Positions 1 through 7,350 are shown, counted from the stretch's first letter. The stretch: 64,000 bases of DNA from Candidatus Enterococcus ferrettii (GCF_017377655.1 NZ_JAFREL010000005.1:1-64000), one strand, 5' to 3'. Numbers and translations are program-made. The notes: a model not told the origin generated them from the letters alone.

Positions 1-20
1 AGAGTAGGACGCCGCCACGC
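1..20 (+). rRNA. rrf: 3' end of 5S rRNA (partial)
   Basis: The first 20 bases (AGAGTAGGACGCCGCCACGC) match the conserved 3' end of Firmicutes 5S rRNA. The gene starts outside the window. A tRNA gene follows after 10 bases, the usual layout at the end of an rRNA operon. The identification rests on a short stretch only. Confidence 0.72.
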
Positions 21-30
21 GTATTATTAT

Positions 31-104
31 TCCGGCATAGCTCAGTTGGTAGTAGCGCATGACTGTTAATCATGATGTCGTAGGTTCGAGTCCTACTGCC
101 GGAG
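31..104 (+). tRNA. tRNA-Asn (GTT), copy 1
   Basis: A full cloverleaf can be drawn. The acceptor stem TCCGGCA pairs with TGCCGGA, the anticodon loop carries GTT, the T-loop reads GGTTCGAGTCC, and the discriminator is G. No CCA is encoded. It lies directly behind the 5S rRNA end and is probably co-transcribed with the rRNA operon. An identical copy lies at 7271-7344. Confidence 0.95.
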
Positions 105-109
105 TTTTT

Positions 110-142
110 AAACGATCTTATATGAAGATCGTTTATTTTTTT
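110..142 (+). terminator. Terminator of the rRNA-tRNA-Asn operon
   Basis: A 10-bp perfect stem (AAACGATCTT with AAGATCGTTT) and a 5-nt loop are followed by a run of T residues. It begins six bases after the tRNA. Confidence 0.85.
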
Positions 143-209
143 GTTTTCAAGCATAAATTTGTTTAAATATGTTAAAACATGGTACGCTTGAATTGAGGAG
201 ATGAGGTAT

Positions 210-560
210 ATGTATTTAGAAATAACTGATGAATTGAAACCACGATTTTTAGATTATTTGAAAGATAGTATAGTGGTTTTAGATTTGGATGATGGTGTGG
301 GCAAATATACAAAGATGGGTTTTTGTTCATTAGATATTAGTTTTCGCTTTTTAATTTTGCGTAAGGATCAAGACCGTTCTGATTATCAAACACCTTTAGA
401 TAGTAATGTCGGAGAACTTTTTGTTAAGGAACACTCTGCAATTCATCTAGATGAAAAAATGAAATTAGAATTTGATGTACCAAGAGGCTTAATCAAGCTT
501 AAAGGTACAAGTGGCTTAATTGACGGAAATGTTCAAATTATTGATTTACGCGAGCAGTAG
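210..560 (+). CDS. Iron-sulfur cluster biosynthesis (HesB/YqkB-like) family protein
   Basis: The 116-residue protein resembles the single-domain YqkB-type members of the HesB/IscA fold family (Fe-S_biosyn) that are common in Lactobacillales. They keep the LDFDDGVG-like and C-terminal LKGTSGL segments but lack the cysteine triad of IscA. Here the only cysteine is in GFCSLD, so a scaffold role is not shown. I chose the ATG at 210 (MYLEI) because AGGAG at 196-200 sits nine bases upstream of it; the in-frame ATG at 201 directly abuts that site. It stands alone between two terminators. The family is clear, the function is not. Confidence 0.78.
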   Translation: MYLEITDELKPRFLDYLKDSIVVLDLDDGVGKYTKMGFCSLDISFRFLILRKDQDRSDYQTPLDSNVGELFVKEHSAIHLDEKMKLEFDVPRGLIKLKGTSGLIDGNVQIIDLREQ

Positions 561-573
561 TAGAGAAAGAAAG

Positions 574-612
574 GAACCCAATCATTTTTAGTGGATGATT
601 GGGTTCTTTTTT
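574..612. terminator. Bidirectional terminator
   Basis: A 12-bp perfect stem (GAACCCAATCAT with ATGATTGGGTTC) is followed by T residues on the plus strand. On the minus strand the stem is followed by CTTTCTTTCTC. It sits between two convergent genes and can serve both. Confidence 0.85.
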
Positions 613-1234
613 AGTTGGGTCTTTCGATGTCAATAATGTTATCTATATGACTATAACTATCACCAGCTAAACGGGCGATCGGTGAAAGTTTCTGTGGTAA
701 AATATATTCTTTTTCAATATCAAATATTTCTTCAGCAAAATAATAGTCATGCACTTCTAATATGAATAAATCACTGATTGTATGGCCTTCGTGGTCCTTT
801 ATTTCAAGATATTGGTGAAGCTTGGCTTCCATACGTACTGGGGCTTCTTGAATACCTGGTGTTTGGATCGTATTGCTGTCAACAAGCGTTAGGGTACTCT
901 CAGTTAATTCACCAATATCAGAAGGAAAGCTGGCCGCGGTAGCATTCATTTCATTTAAAACCGCATCATTAACTAAGTGTACGACCCCTTCTTTGGATTT
1001 TAATAGGTTGCTTGCGGTATCCTTCATTTTTCCATCGGCTTGTCGATTAATTGAGAGGCTAATTAATGGAATATGCTTGGCAACTATATTGAAGTAACTG
1101 AAAGGGGCAGCATTAATTATTTTTGTATCTGGATTTACAGTGGTAATCCAAGCAATCGGGCGGGGAATAATACTGCCGGTTAGAAACTTATAGTTTTGTT
1201 TGGTAGTCAATTGACTAGATGAATAGTGAATCAT
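611..1234 (-). CDS. Flavin reductase family protein (FMN-binding split barrel)
   Basis: The 207-residue protein has the N-terminal GSIIPRPIAWITT segment followed by NAAPFSYFN, hallmarks of the flavin reductase-like domain (DIM6/NTAB family). These proteins bind FMN and many reduce flavin with NAD(P)H. AAGGAGG lies six bases before the ATG at 1234; a TTG six bases further upstream abuts the site and is unlikely. It follows the ring-cleaving dioxygenase gene in the same direction with a 44-nt gap that holds a terminator-like hairpin. The pairing suggests a role in handling aromatic or quinone compounds, which is inference. The substrate is unknown. Confidence 0.82.
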   Translation of the reverse strand: MIHYSSSQLTTKQNYKFLTGSIIPRPIAWITTVNPDTKIINAAPFSYFNIVAKHIPLISLSINRQADGKMKDTASNLLKSKEGVVHLVNDAVLNEMNATAASFPSDIGELTESTLTLVDSNTIQTPGIQEAPVRMEAKLHQYLEIKDHEGHTISDLFILEVHDYYFAEEIFDIEKEYILPQKLSPIARLAGDSYSHIDNIIDIERPN

Positions 1235-1247
1235 GGGCAACCTCCTT

Positions 1248-1275
1248 AAAAAAGCAGACGATTTTCGCCTGCTTT
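1248..1275 (-). terminator. Hairpin between dioxygenase and flavin reductase genes
   Basis: Read on the minus strand, AAAGCAG and CTGCTTT form a 7-bp stem with an 11-nt loop, followed by six T residues. It begins four bases after the dioxygenase stop and ends directly at the AAGGAGG of the flavin reductase gene. It probably stops part of the transcripts. Confidence 0.6.
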
Positions 1276-1278
1276 AAA

Positions 1279-2253
1279 TTATTGTCGTTTCTTATTTGCA
1301 TCTGAAGTATCGAAAGGTCGTACATACTCTTCGATTTCTTTGCGTTTGGGTTCAAGGAATGGCGGCAACGATAAAATTTCTCCAGCAGTTTCATAAGATT
1401 CATCTTCTAAGAAACCAGGACCATCTGTTGCTAGTTCAAATAGAACGTTTGGTGCAGCCATGAAGTATTCTGATTGGAAATAGAAGCGATCAACAAAACC
1501 AGAATTTGGGAACTCTAAGTCATTGATTTTTTTGATCCAATATTTTAGGGCATCATCGTCAGCCACTCGCAGAGCTAGATGGTGAACATTTCCGAAACCT
1601 TCCTGAGCAGGTGGTAGATCATCTCTGAAGTCGACTATAATTGTTGCGCCATTTCCTCCTTCACCAACTTCAAATTGATGCAGGCTACCTTCTTCAGCGG
1701 TTTCTTTAAAGCCTAGAACATTTTCTAAAACAAGTTTCATGTGATCAAAGTTTGATACTGTTACAATAGTGGGTCCTAAGCCAACAATTGAATGTTCAGC
1801 AGGAACGTTTGAATTTTTCCAAGGTGTATCAGCGGTGACTCCTTGATTTTTTTCATCAGAAACTAGTTGGAACAATTGATTGTCATAGTCATTGAAAACC
1901 AAATATTTTTTTCCAAACCGTACGTTGATTTCACCATGTTCAATGTTCAATTGGTTGAAACGATTTGCCCAATAATCCAATGAAGCATCGCTAGGTACTC
2001 GGAAGCCAGTACGTGAAATGGTATTGGTTCCTTTTTTTCCTTGAGGAATACCTGGGAAATCAAAAAAGGTCATATCTGTACCAGGCGTACCTTTGTCATC
2101 TGTAAAGTATAGGTGATAAGTTTCAATATCGTCTTGATTGACGGTTTTTTTGATCATCCGTAAGCCCAATATATCTGTAAAGAATCGATAATTTTTTTCG
2201 GCGCTTGAAGTCATTGCTGTAACGTGGTGTAATCCGCGAATTTGTGTGTCCAT
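1279..2253 (-). CDS. Ring-cleaving dioxygenase, VOC family (MhqO/MhqA-like)
   Basis: The 324-residue protein has two glyoxalase/dioxygenase (VOC) repeats, beginning GLHHVTAMT at the N terminus and NVHHLALRV near residue 220, and ends with the VLFELATDGPGF segment typical of MhqA/MhqO-type extradiol dioxygenases. Histidines and a C-terminal glutamate suited to bind a metal are visible. In Bacillus subtilis such genes are repressed by MhqR and induced by hydroquinones. GGAGG lies eight bases before the ATG. Its own promoter overlaps two palindromes (2279-2309). The exact substrate cannot be read from the sequence. Confidence 0.85.
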   Translation of the reverse strand: MDTQIRGLHHVTAMTSSAEKNYRFFTDILGLRMIKKTVNQDDIETYHLYFTDDKGTPGTDMTFFDFPGIPQGKKGTNTISRTGFRVPSDASLDYWANRFNQLNIEHGEINVRFGKKYLVFNDYDNQLFQLVSDEKNQGVTADTPWKNSNVPAEHSIVGLGPTIVTVSNFDHMKLVLENVLGFKETAEEGSLHQFEVGEGGNGATIIVDFRDDLPPAQEGFGNVHHLALRVADDDALKYWIKKINDLEFPNSGFVDRFYFQSEYFMAAPNVLFELATDGPGFLEDESYETAGEILSLPPFLEPKRKEIEEYVRPFDTSDANKKRQ

Positions 2254-2278
2254 AAGTAATTCCTCCTTGATAATTTAT

Positions 2279-2320
2279 CTTACTAAAAGTAAGTATAAGA
2301 GTAATTACTGATTAAAGCAA
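2279..2320 (-). promoter_or_regulatory. Promoter of the dioxygenase gene with two overlapping palindromes
   Basis: On the minus strand a -35 box TTGCTT (2315-2320) and a -10 box TATACT (2292-2297) are 17 bases apart. The 10-bp palindrome AGTAATTACT (2300-2309) fills the spacer. A second inverted repeat, CTTACT-AAA-AGTAAG (2279-2293), overlaps the downstream edge of the -10. The arrangement is typical of a repressor operator; the regulator is not identified. Confidence 0.6.
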
Positions 2321-2387
2321 ATAATCAGCTTTCTATTGCTAATTACTAGAAAGAAAGCTAGGATGAAAGAAAAAGAGGAGGAATTCG

Positions 2388-3035
2388 ATGAAAAAAGTTA
2401 TTCTATTCGATTTGGATGGTACATTAACGGACTCAAGTAAGGGTATTTTGGCTTCAATTATTTATATGCTGAAGGAGCTAAAGCTTGAAATTCCTGATAA
2501 AGAGGTATTACGTACGTTTATTGGCCCGCCTTTGAGCTTGTCTTTAAATAATATATACGGTATGGACAAAGAGGCTGCTCAAAAGGCTGTCATGATTTAT
2601 CGAGATTATTATGCTGTTTATGGTATTTTGCAATTGGAGGTTTATCCAGGTATCCTCGAGACATTAGTGGAGCTTTCACAGCATTATAGCTTGGGCTTGG
2701 CTACTTCTAAACCGACACCTTATGCTGAGCAGATTATCAGAAATCTGAATTTTACATCTTATTTTACTGGGATATTTGGTGCAGATTTGGATGGAAAGCG
2801 GGAAGGAAAGGCAGCTATTATAAAGGATGCATTAACTCACTTGTCAGTTGAACCTGAAGAGGCAATCATGGTGGGAGATCGTGAGTTTGACATCAAAGGT
2901 GCTAAAGAGAACGGTTTAGCTAGTATCGGTGTTCTTTATGGGTTTGGAAACCGTGAAGAACTAGAGCAGGCTGGTGCGGATAAAATTGTAAAAAAGGCAC
3001 TAGAAATTCCTGCAGCAGTTAAGCAATTTAACTAA
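2388..3035 (+). CDS. HAD-superfamily phosphatase (subfamily IA, PGP/PpaX-like)
   Basis: The 215-residue protein carries HAD motif I as DLDGTLTD near residues 8-15, FIGPPL in the cap region, TSKPTPYA for motif II/III and MVGDREFDIKGA for motif IV, so all catalytic elements are present. Members of this group act on phosphoglycolate, nucleotides or pyrophosphate. GAGGAGG precedes the ATG with normal spacing. It is transcribed divergently from the dioxygenase gene and ends at a terminator. The substrate cannot be assigned. Confidence 0.82.
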   Translation: MKKVILFDLDGTLTDSSKGILASIIYMLKELKLEIPDKEVLRTFIGPPLSLSLNNIYGMDKEAAQKAVMIYRDYYAVYGILQLEVYPGILETLVELSQHYSLGLATSKPTPYAEQIIRNLNFTSYFTGIFGADLDGKREGKAAIIKDALTHLSVEPEEAIMVGDREFDIKGAKENGLASIGVLYGFGNREELEQAGADKIVKKALEIPAAVKQFN

Positions 3036-3040
3036 AAAAA

Positions 3041-3071
3041 AGTCGAAGAATAATGAATTCTTCGACTTTTT
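3041..3071. terminator. Bidirectional terminator
   Basis: An 11-bp stem (AGTCGAAGAAT with ATTCTTCGACT) has A residues on its left and T residues on its right. It separates the convergent HAD and LysM genes. Confidence 0.85.
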
Positions 3072-3083
3072 GATTAATCTATT

Positions 3084-3680
3084 TTAATACCAACCGTTCG
3101 CTAACCAGAAAGCTTGAGCGCCTTCCCATGAACCATAACGTTGTGCAACGTATTGATCTGCTACACGTTCTTGGTTTGCAGGAGAATAGTCGCCATTCAA
3201 GTATGAAGAGCTTAATTGGTAACGTCCAATATATTGGCCATTCGTCGCATCATAAGAACCGCTAGATTCTTTTTGAGCAATCCATTCTTTGGCAGACGAA
3301 GTAGTTGCAGGAGCCGCTTGTACTGCTGGTGCTGCTTGCTCTTGAACAGGAGCTGTTTCTTGAACGGGTGCCACTGCTGCTGTTTGCGTTTGCTCAACAG
3401 GAGCTGTTTGTTCTTGGACAGGAGCCGCTGCATTTTGTGCAGTAGTATCAATACTTAATTGTTGTCCTTCAAAAATCAAGTCAACATTTGTGATGTTGTT
3501 GTTGGTCGCAATTGAGTTTACCAAGCTGTTGTCGCCAGTAAACTTAGCTGAGATTTTTGATAAAGTGTCGCCTGATTGAACAGTGTAAGTTTCTGCTGCG
3601 TGAGCGTCATTTGTTCCGATTGCTAATGCAGCACCTGCTGCCATAATTGTACTAAGTAATAATGCTTTTCCGAATTTCAT
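3084..3680 (-). CDS. Secreted LysM protein with transglycosylase-like (Apf-type) C-terminal domain
   Basis: The 198-residue protein has a signal peptide of about 28 residues ending AHA, a LysM peptidoglycan-binding domain at about 31-75 (YTVQSGDTLSKIS), a low-complexity Gln/Ala/Pro/Val linker at about 80-128 built from repeats of PVQEQ type, and a C-terminal lysozyme-like domain (KEWIAQKESSGSYDA to LANGWY). This C-terminus is typical of the aggregation-promoting factor family of lactobacilli and enterococci. The glutamate in AQKESSG is the candidate catalytic residue. It probably acts in the cell wall. GGAGG precedes the ATG. Confidence 0.85.
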   Translation of the reverse strand: MKFGKALLLSTIMAAGAALAIGTNDAHAAETYTVQSGDTLSKISAKFTGDNSLVNSIATNNNITNVDLIFEGQQLSIDTTAQNAAAPVQEQTAPVEQTQTAAVAPVQETAPVQEQAAPAVQAAPATTSSAKEWIAQKESSGSYDATNGQYIGRYQLSSSYLNGDYSPANQERVADQYVAQRYGSWEGAQAFWLANGWY

Positions 3681-4650
3681 CTAGTAAATTCCTCCAAAAA
3701 GTTTTTGTCGAGTTGATGCTTTCGACTACGATTCATACTTTAACATCCTTTTGTATTTCATAGGTGAAAGACCGATGACAAGAGGTTACAGGGTGGTGTA
3801 ATTATGTAACAAAATAACTAATGTAATGGTTTTTTTGAAATTTTTAACAAATAGTAGAAAGCGTTTTAAACAGTATTGTATCAGACTGTATGACTATTTT
3901 TATAGGGAATATATGTTCGTTTTTTGGTCATGTCACTGATACATTGACATCATTCTGTAAAGATATCTAAAGGAAATCACAAGAAATTTTAGTTTTTAGT
4001 GTATAAGAAAAGTTTAAGTAACGGGCTTTTATCAAATTTTATCCGGTAAAGCTTTAAACGTTAAATTATTTAAGTAGTTTACTTAAGGATAGTATGAAAT
4101 AATTAGTACTTCATAATGTAGTTGAAAAAAGAAAGCGCTTATTTTTATTGGAGATACCAAATGGTAGACAACAATAACTTTACTTATAAAAGACAAATCT
4201 ATTGTTAGGAGATGATCTGGTAAATATGTTGTATTTTAGATCGTTTAATGGGATTTATCTGCTCTGTACTGTATTTCATTTGATTCTAAATAAATTTTTT
4301 AACTATAAAAATTTTTATCGAATAGAAAAGTTTCCGAATTAGTTTTGTGAGGATAGGATCTTTTAGACAGGCAATTGGTTATACATTATTTGGAGTAAGT
4401 GATGGGGATTTGTCGTTTTAGGTTAGTGTCAACACTTTGATAGCAGATAATTTTGAAGCGTGGACGATACACGTCGTATTTAAAGAAAATTATTGGCAGA
4501 AAGGATAGGTGCTTTTGCTTTGATGAGTTCTAAGGAAGATCAAATGGTAAGAAGAATATTTAGGCATTGCCCAAAAAGTTTCTAATATACGAAATTCTAT
4601 TTTAATGAGTGAAGATAATCATGGTGTTTGTTTAGGAAAGAGAGTAAAAA
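3681..4650. other. AT-rich intergenic region of about 1 kb without an intact gene
   Basis: No open frame of convincing quality lies between the LysM gene and the tRNA-Thr terminators on either strand. The first 200 bases should hold the LysM gene promoter. A short open stretch at 4190-4342 and an interrupted one at 4335-4680 look like remains of coding sequence. I see no tRNA, riboswitch or clear repeat in it. Confidence 0.5.
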
Positions 4651-4680
4651 AAAGAATCTTGAGAAGACAAGATTCTTTAC
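4335..4680 (+). pseudogene. Possible decayed coding sequence, unidentified
   Basis: One forward frame reads about 28 residues from 4335 (including RQAIGYTLFG and VSDGDLSF), meets a TAG at 4419, continues for 28 residues (including DNFEAWTIHVVF and KENYWQKG) to another TAG at 4506, shifts frame to read IGAFALMSSKED, and returns to the first frame as EEYLGIAQKVSN. The composition looks protein-like and the breaks look like mutations. The KENYWQKG-IGAF stretch faintly recalls an acetyltransferase motif, but I cannot name the family. It could also be chance. Confidence 0.3.
4648..4678 (-). terminator. Second terminator downstream of tRNA-Thr
   Basis: Read on the minus strand, an 11-bp stem (AAAGAATCTTG with CAAGATTCTTT) with a 6-nt loop is followed by a T run. 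It lies in tandem behind the terminator at 4699-4728. Confidence 0.7.
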
Positions 4681-4698
4681 AAATTATATTTTGAAAGT

Positions 4699-4728
4699 AA
4701 AAAAGAACCTTGATCTCTCAAGGTTCTT
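4699..4728 (-). terminator. Terminator of tRNA-Thr
   Basis: Read on the minus strand, a 10-bp perfect stem (AAGAACCTTG with CAAGGTTCTT) with a 6-nt loop is followed by six T residues. It starts about five bases after the tRNA 3' end. Confidence 0.85.
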
Positions 4729-4733
4729 AGAAG

Positions 4734-4806
4734 AGCCACCTGTCGGGCTTGAACCGACGACCTCCACCTTACCATGGTGGCGCTCTACCAGCTGAGCTAA
4801 GGCGGC
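4734..4806 (-). tRNA. tRNA-Thr (GGT)
   Basis: On the minus strand a 73-nt cloverleaf forms: the acceptor stem GCCGCCT pairs with AGGTGGC (one G-U), the anticodon stem CCACC/GGTGG encloses a loop with GGT, and the T-arm carries GGTTCAAGCC. No CCA is encoded. It is monocistronic with its own promoter and tandem terminators. Confidence 0.95.
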
Positions 4807-4827
4807 ATCTTATTGAACACAAGATAT

Positions 4828-4856
4828 AGAATACCGAATATATGGTAGGTTGTCAA
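4828..4856 (-). promoter_or_regulatory. Promoter of tRNA-Thr
   Basis: On the minus strand a consensus -35 TTGACA (4851-4856) is 17 bases from a -10 TATTCT (4828-4833), about 20 bases before the tRNA 5' end. Confidence 0.8.
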
Positions 4857-5023
4857 TATTTTTTCTCTTCTTTTTTTTATGAAAGTGAAGATAGAAAGTG
4901 GCTAATTTGGGAATAATTTGACACTATCAGGTGCGAGGCTGCTTTTTAAATAGAAAGGAAGCGGGAATGTCTTCACATTCTGTGCTAAAGCCTTATCTGT
5001 CAAACTATGTTTAGAAGCAAGTG

Positions 5024-5311
5024 ATGAGATGTGAATACCTATATGTGAGATTTATTGGAAATTGTGAGGAAGCACTCTCGAGATATACAAAGATCTTTGG
5101 TGATTCGTTACAGCATCGATCTCTCTATGAAAATGGTGAGATAATGTATGCTTATACAGAATTAGATGAACTTAATGGAATTAGCTGTTGGGACAGGAAA
5201 AATTTGGTGGAAAGCGGCGATAGAATTGCTTTGCGGATAGATCTTGTGAAACGGCAAAAGGCAGAGGAGATTTTTGATAGATTGATTCTATTTGAAAGAA
5301 ATAATAAATGA
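5024..5311 (+). CDS. Truncated VOC-family (PhnB-like) protein, probable pseudogene
   Basis: The 95-residue product begins like PhnB/glyoxalase-type VOC proteins (YVRFIGNCEEALSRYTKIFG, then a segment like DRIALRIDL and EEIFDRL). These are normally about 130-150 residues, so the last third is missing: the frame runs into unrelated residues and stops inside the following terminator stem. No ribosome binding site is visible before the ATG at 5024 or the GTG at 5021. It is most likely a decaying, untranslated remnant, possibly once an antibiotic-resistance-like or methyltransferase-like fold protein. Confidence 0.5.
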   Translation: MRCEYLYVRFIGNCEEALSRYTKIFGDSLQHRSLYENGEIMYAYTELDELNGISCWDRKNLVESGDRIALRIDLVKRQKAEEIFDRLILFERNNK

Positions 5312-5376
5312 TACGAACTATAAAGAAAGATCCTTGTGGCAAGGTCTAATCTGTATAGTTCGTATCATTTTTTTTT
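5308..5376. terminator. Long bidirectional terminator
   Basis: A 15-bp perfect stem (5308-5322 with 5354-5368) encloses a 31-nt loop and is followed by eight T residues. It ends three bases before the stop of the convergent GNAT gene. Confidence 0.85.
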
Positions 5377-5378
5377 AG

Positions 5379-5918
5379 TTATAGGTTGTTTAGAATTTCT
5401 GTGATTTGTGGATAATTTTCATCTTGCAAAATCTCGTAGCCTAATTTTTGATACAGTCTAACAGCTGGATGGCTCCAAGTTTGGGTGGTTAAGTATGGCT
5501 TTTGGTTTGGATGCAGTTCGTAGAGTAGCTCTGTTACACGAATTGCCAGTGCTTTGGCTAAGCCTTTTCCTTGTTCCTCAGGTAGTACAGCTAACCAATG
5601 AAGTCGCGGCTTGTGAGTATCATTTGATCGCCAGGCGGTAAAGGTGGCTACTTTTTTTCCTGCAGAATTTTCGATGAACAGCATCCGATGCGGCAGTTCA
5701 CTGGAGAAAGGCGCAAAGGAGCTGTGGAAATAGTTCAGAGCCTTTTCTGTAGAATCAAATTCGGCTACTGCGGTTTCAATGACTGCCCAAGCTTGCTCAT
5801 CGCCAGGTTTGTAGAAAACAAAACGATAATTTTCAGGTAGCTGATAGCTGGGCAAGGGTAGGGCATCAAATTCTCGAGTCATGGTAAAAGGAATGTAGGG
5901 AACTGATTTGTCTAACAT
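5379..5918 (-). CDS. GNAT family N-acetyltransferase
   Basis: The 179-residue protein has the acetyl-CoA-binding motif A as LAVLPEEQGKGLAKALA and a C-terminal HPAVRLYQKLGYEIL segment, the classic end of a GNAT domain. Its acceptor substrate cannot be predicted. AGGAGGAG lies before the ATG at 5918. It is followed on the same strand by nothing before the terminator, and preceded 51 bases upstream by the serine hydrolase gene, so the two may share a transcript. Confidence 0.82.
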   Translation of the reverse strand: MLDKSVPYIPFTMTREFDALPLPSYQLPENYRFVFYKPGDEQAWAVIETAVAEFDSTEKALNYFHSSFAPFSSELPHRMLFIENSAGKKVATFTAWRSNDTHKPRLHWLAVLPEEQGKGLAKALAIRVTELLYELHPNQKPYLTTQTWSHPAVRLYQKLGYEILQDENYPQITEILNNL

Positions 5919-5969
5919 AAAACTCCTCCTAATAATTTTTAATTATCTTTATCCTATCATGTGCATCCA

Positions 5970-7163
5970 TTAGGAACTAGCGGGAGTTGACAATTTATTG
6001 CTGGCGGTTGTTTCGTCTGCTTGGATCAGCTGATTAAACAATTGATCGCCTAATTCATTAAAAGAAGTATTTTCGATATGCTTATTTGATAAAAGGATTA
6101 TAGCGTTTTGTCCATCCTTAGAGTAATTAACAATTGTTTCAAAATTGGCCTTTACCCCCCGGCTATGGTAATGATTGGACATGTTATAAATTCCAGCGGC
6201 ATATTGTTCATTTGGATAATTTTCCCACAATGTCTCCCGGTCCTGTGTAGCCAGCTTTTCGCCAGAAAGAAGACTGTGGAAATACAAAAATAAATCGCCG
6301 GCAGACATAAACACATTACCCGTTCCCAATTCAGAAGCATAGCTGGCTGCTGATTCATTCGTAAAAGTGTCTGTTCCGTTAGTTTCTTGATAGGAACGTG
6401 CTTGTTCTTCTGAATGATCCTGAGCAAAGCTAGTATGGCTTAGTTGAAAAGATTTGGTGATCTGCTGATTAAATAGGTCGTAATAATCTTTACCAGTTAC
6501 TTGTTCGATAATCCCGGTCAGTAAAACGTAATTGATCGGTTGATAGGAATAGACCTTTTCACTGACCTCGGCTTGCTGTATTGCATGAGCCAATATATCT
6601 TTTTCGTCTGTAGTAGGCTCAGCTTTGATTTTATCGTTGAGCTTCAAACCAGAGCTCATATTTAGCATATCGCGCAAAGTAATTGTCTCGCTATTTTTGA
6701 TTTGAGGGTAATATTGACTTAATTTATCCGTCAGCTGCACCTTTCCAGCTTTGACTGCTTCCATTAATAAATAAGCAGTTTGTCCCTTTTCAACTGAACC
6801 AATACAATATTGGGTTGAAACTTGATTTTGAAGCTGTTGCTCTTGATTTTTCCAACCATAGGCCTTGTTTAAAATTAAATGTCCATCATGATAGACTAGA
6901 ACTGTTCCACTGAAATTTCTTTGAACTAACTGCTCCTGCAAGGAATCGGCCAATTTGTCATGAGGTTCGATCGTTTGCTGGGTTTCCACTGCTAAAGTAG
7001 TTGTTGGTTTGGTAATCGGTGGATTTGCTGCTTGCGGTGCTGGGGCGACTGCCGCTTGGCGAGCAGATAAATATTCTCCACTAAGAAAGCCCACAGCAAG
7101 AACCAGGATGGCACCAGCAATGTAAATGGGATATTTTTTTCTTTTTCGACTATGACGATACAT
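5970..7163 (-). CDS. Membrane-anchored serine hydrolase, beta-lactamase class C family
   Basis: The 397-residue protein has a basic N terminus (YRHSRKRKK), one membrane segment at about 12-28, a Pro/Thr-rich linker to about 65, and a class C beta-lactamase/esterase domain. The SxxK motif is SVEK at 123-126. The second motif, usually YSN, reads YSYQPINY at 205-212, so it is non-canonical. The domain lies outside the cell by inference. I chose the ATG at 7163 because AGGAG lies nine bases upstream; an upstream extension to 7232 lacks a binding site. It may act on peptidoglycan or be an esterase. Confidence 0.78.
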   Translation of the reverse strand: MYRHSRKRKKYPIYIAGAILVLAVGFLSGEYLSARQAAVAPAPQAANPPITKPTTTLAVETQQTIEPHDKLADSLQEQLVQRNFSGTVLVYHDGHLILNKAYGWKNQEQQLQNQVSTQYCIGSVEKGQTAYLLMEAVKAGKVQLTDKLSQYYPQIKNSETITLRDMLNMSSGLKLNDKIKAEPTTDEKDILAHAIQQAEVSEKVYSYQPINYVLLTGIIEQVTGKDYYDLFNQQITKSFQLSHTSFAQDHSEEQARSYQETNGTDTFTNESAASYASELGTGNVFMSAGDLFLYFHSLLSGEKLATQDRETLWENYPNEQYAAGIYNMSNHYHSRGVKANFETIVNYSKDGQNAIILLSNKHIENTSFNELGDQLFNQLIQADETTASNKLSTPASS

Positions 7164-7270
7164 TTCGACACGCTCCTGACAAATAAAATGAGTAATAAAC
7201 ATAGAAAGAAATTGGATTAAATCTATTGCCATTCAAAATAAAAATTGGTATCATGAACAGGTATTCTTTT

Positions 7271-7344
7271 TCCGGCATAGCTCAGTTGGTAGTAGCGCAT
7301 GACTGTTAATCATGATGTCGTAGGTTCGAGTCCTACTGCCGGAG
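7271..7344 (+). tRNA. tRNA-Asn (GTT), copy 2
   Basis: The 74 bases are identical to the tRNA-Asn at 31-104, with the same acceptor stem and GTT anticodon. It is not linked to rRNA genes. No convincing -35/-10 pair is seen directly upstream; TATTCT at 7262-7267 is too close to serve. Confidence 0.95.
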
Positions 7345-7350
7345 TTGCTT

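Noticed and set aside
3216..3458. Open frames in both directions across the repeat-rich linker of the LysM gene
   Set aside because: They follow from the Gln/Pro/Ala repeats of the real gene; neither has a ribosome binding site.
3780..3830. WalR-type binding site (paired TGTAAT/TGTAAC) upstream of the LysM gene
   Set aside because: The half sites TGTAAT and TGTAAC are two bases apart instead of five, so they do not fit the known motif.
4129..4150. Catabolite-response element (AGAAAGCGCTTATT)
   Set aside because: It has at least three mismatches to the cre consensus and no gene is positioned to be controlled by it.
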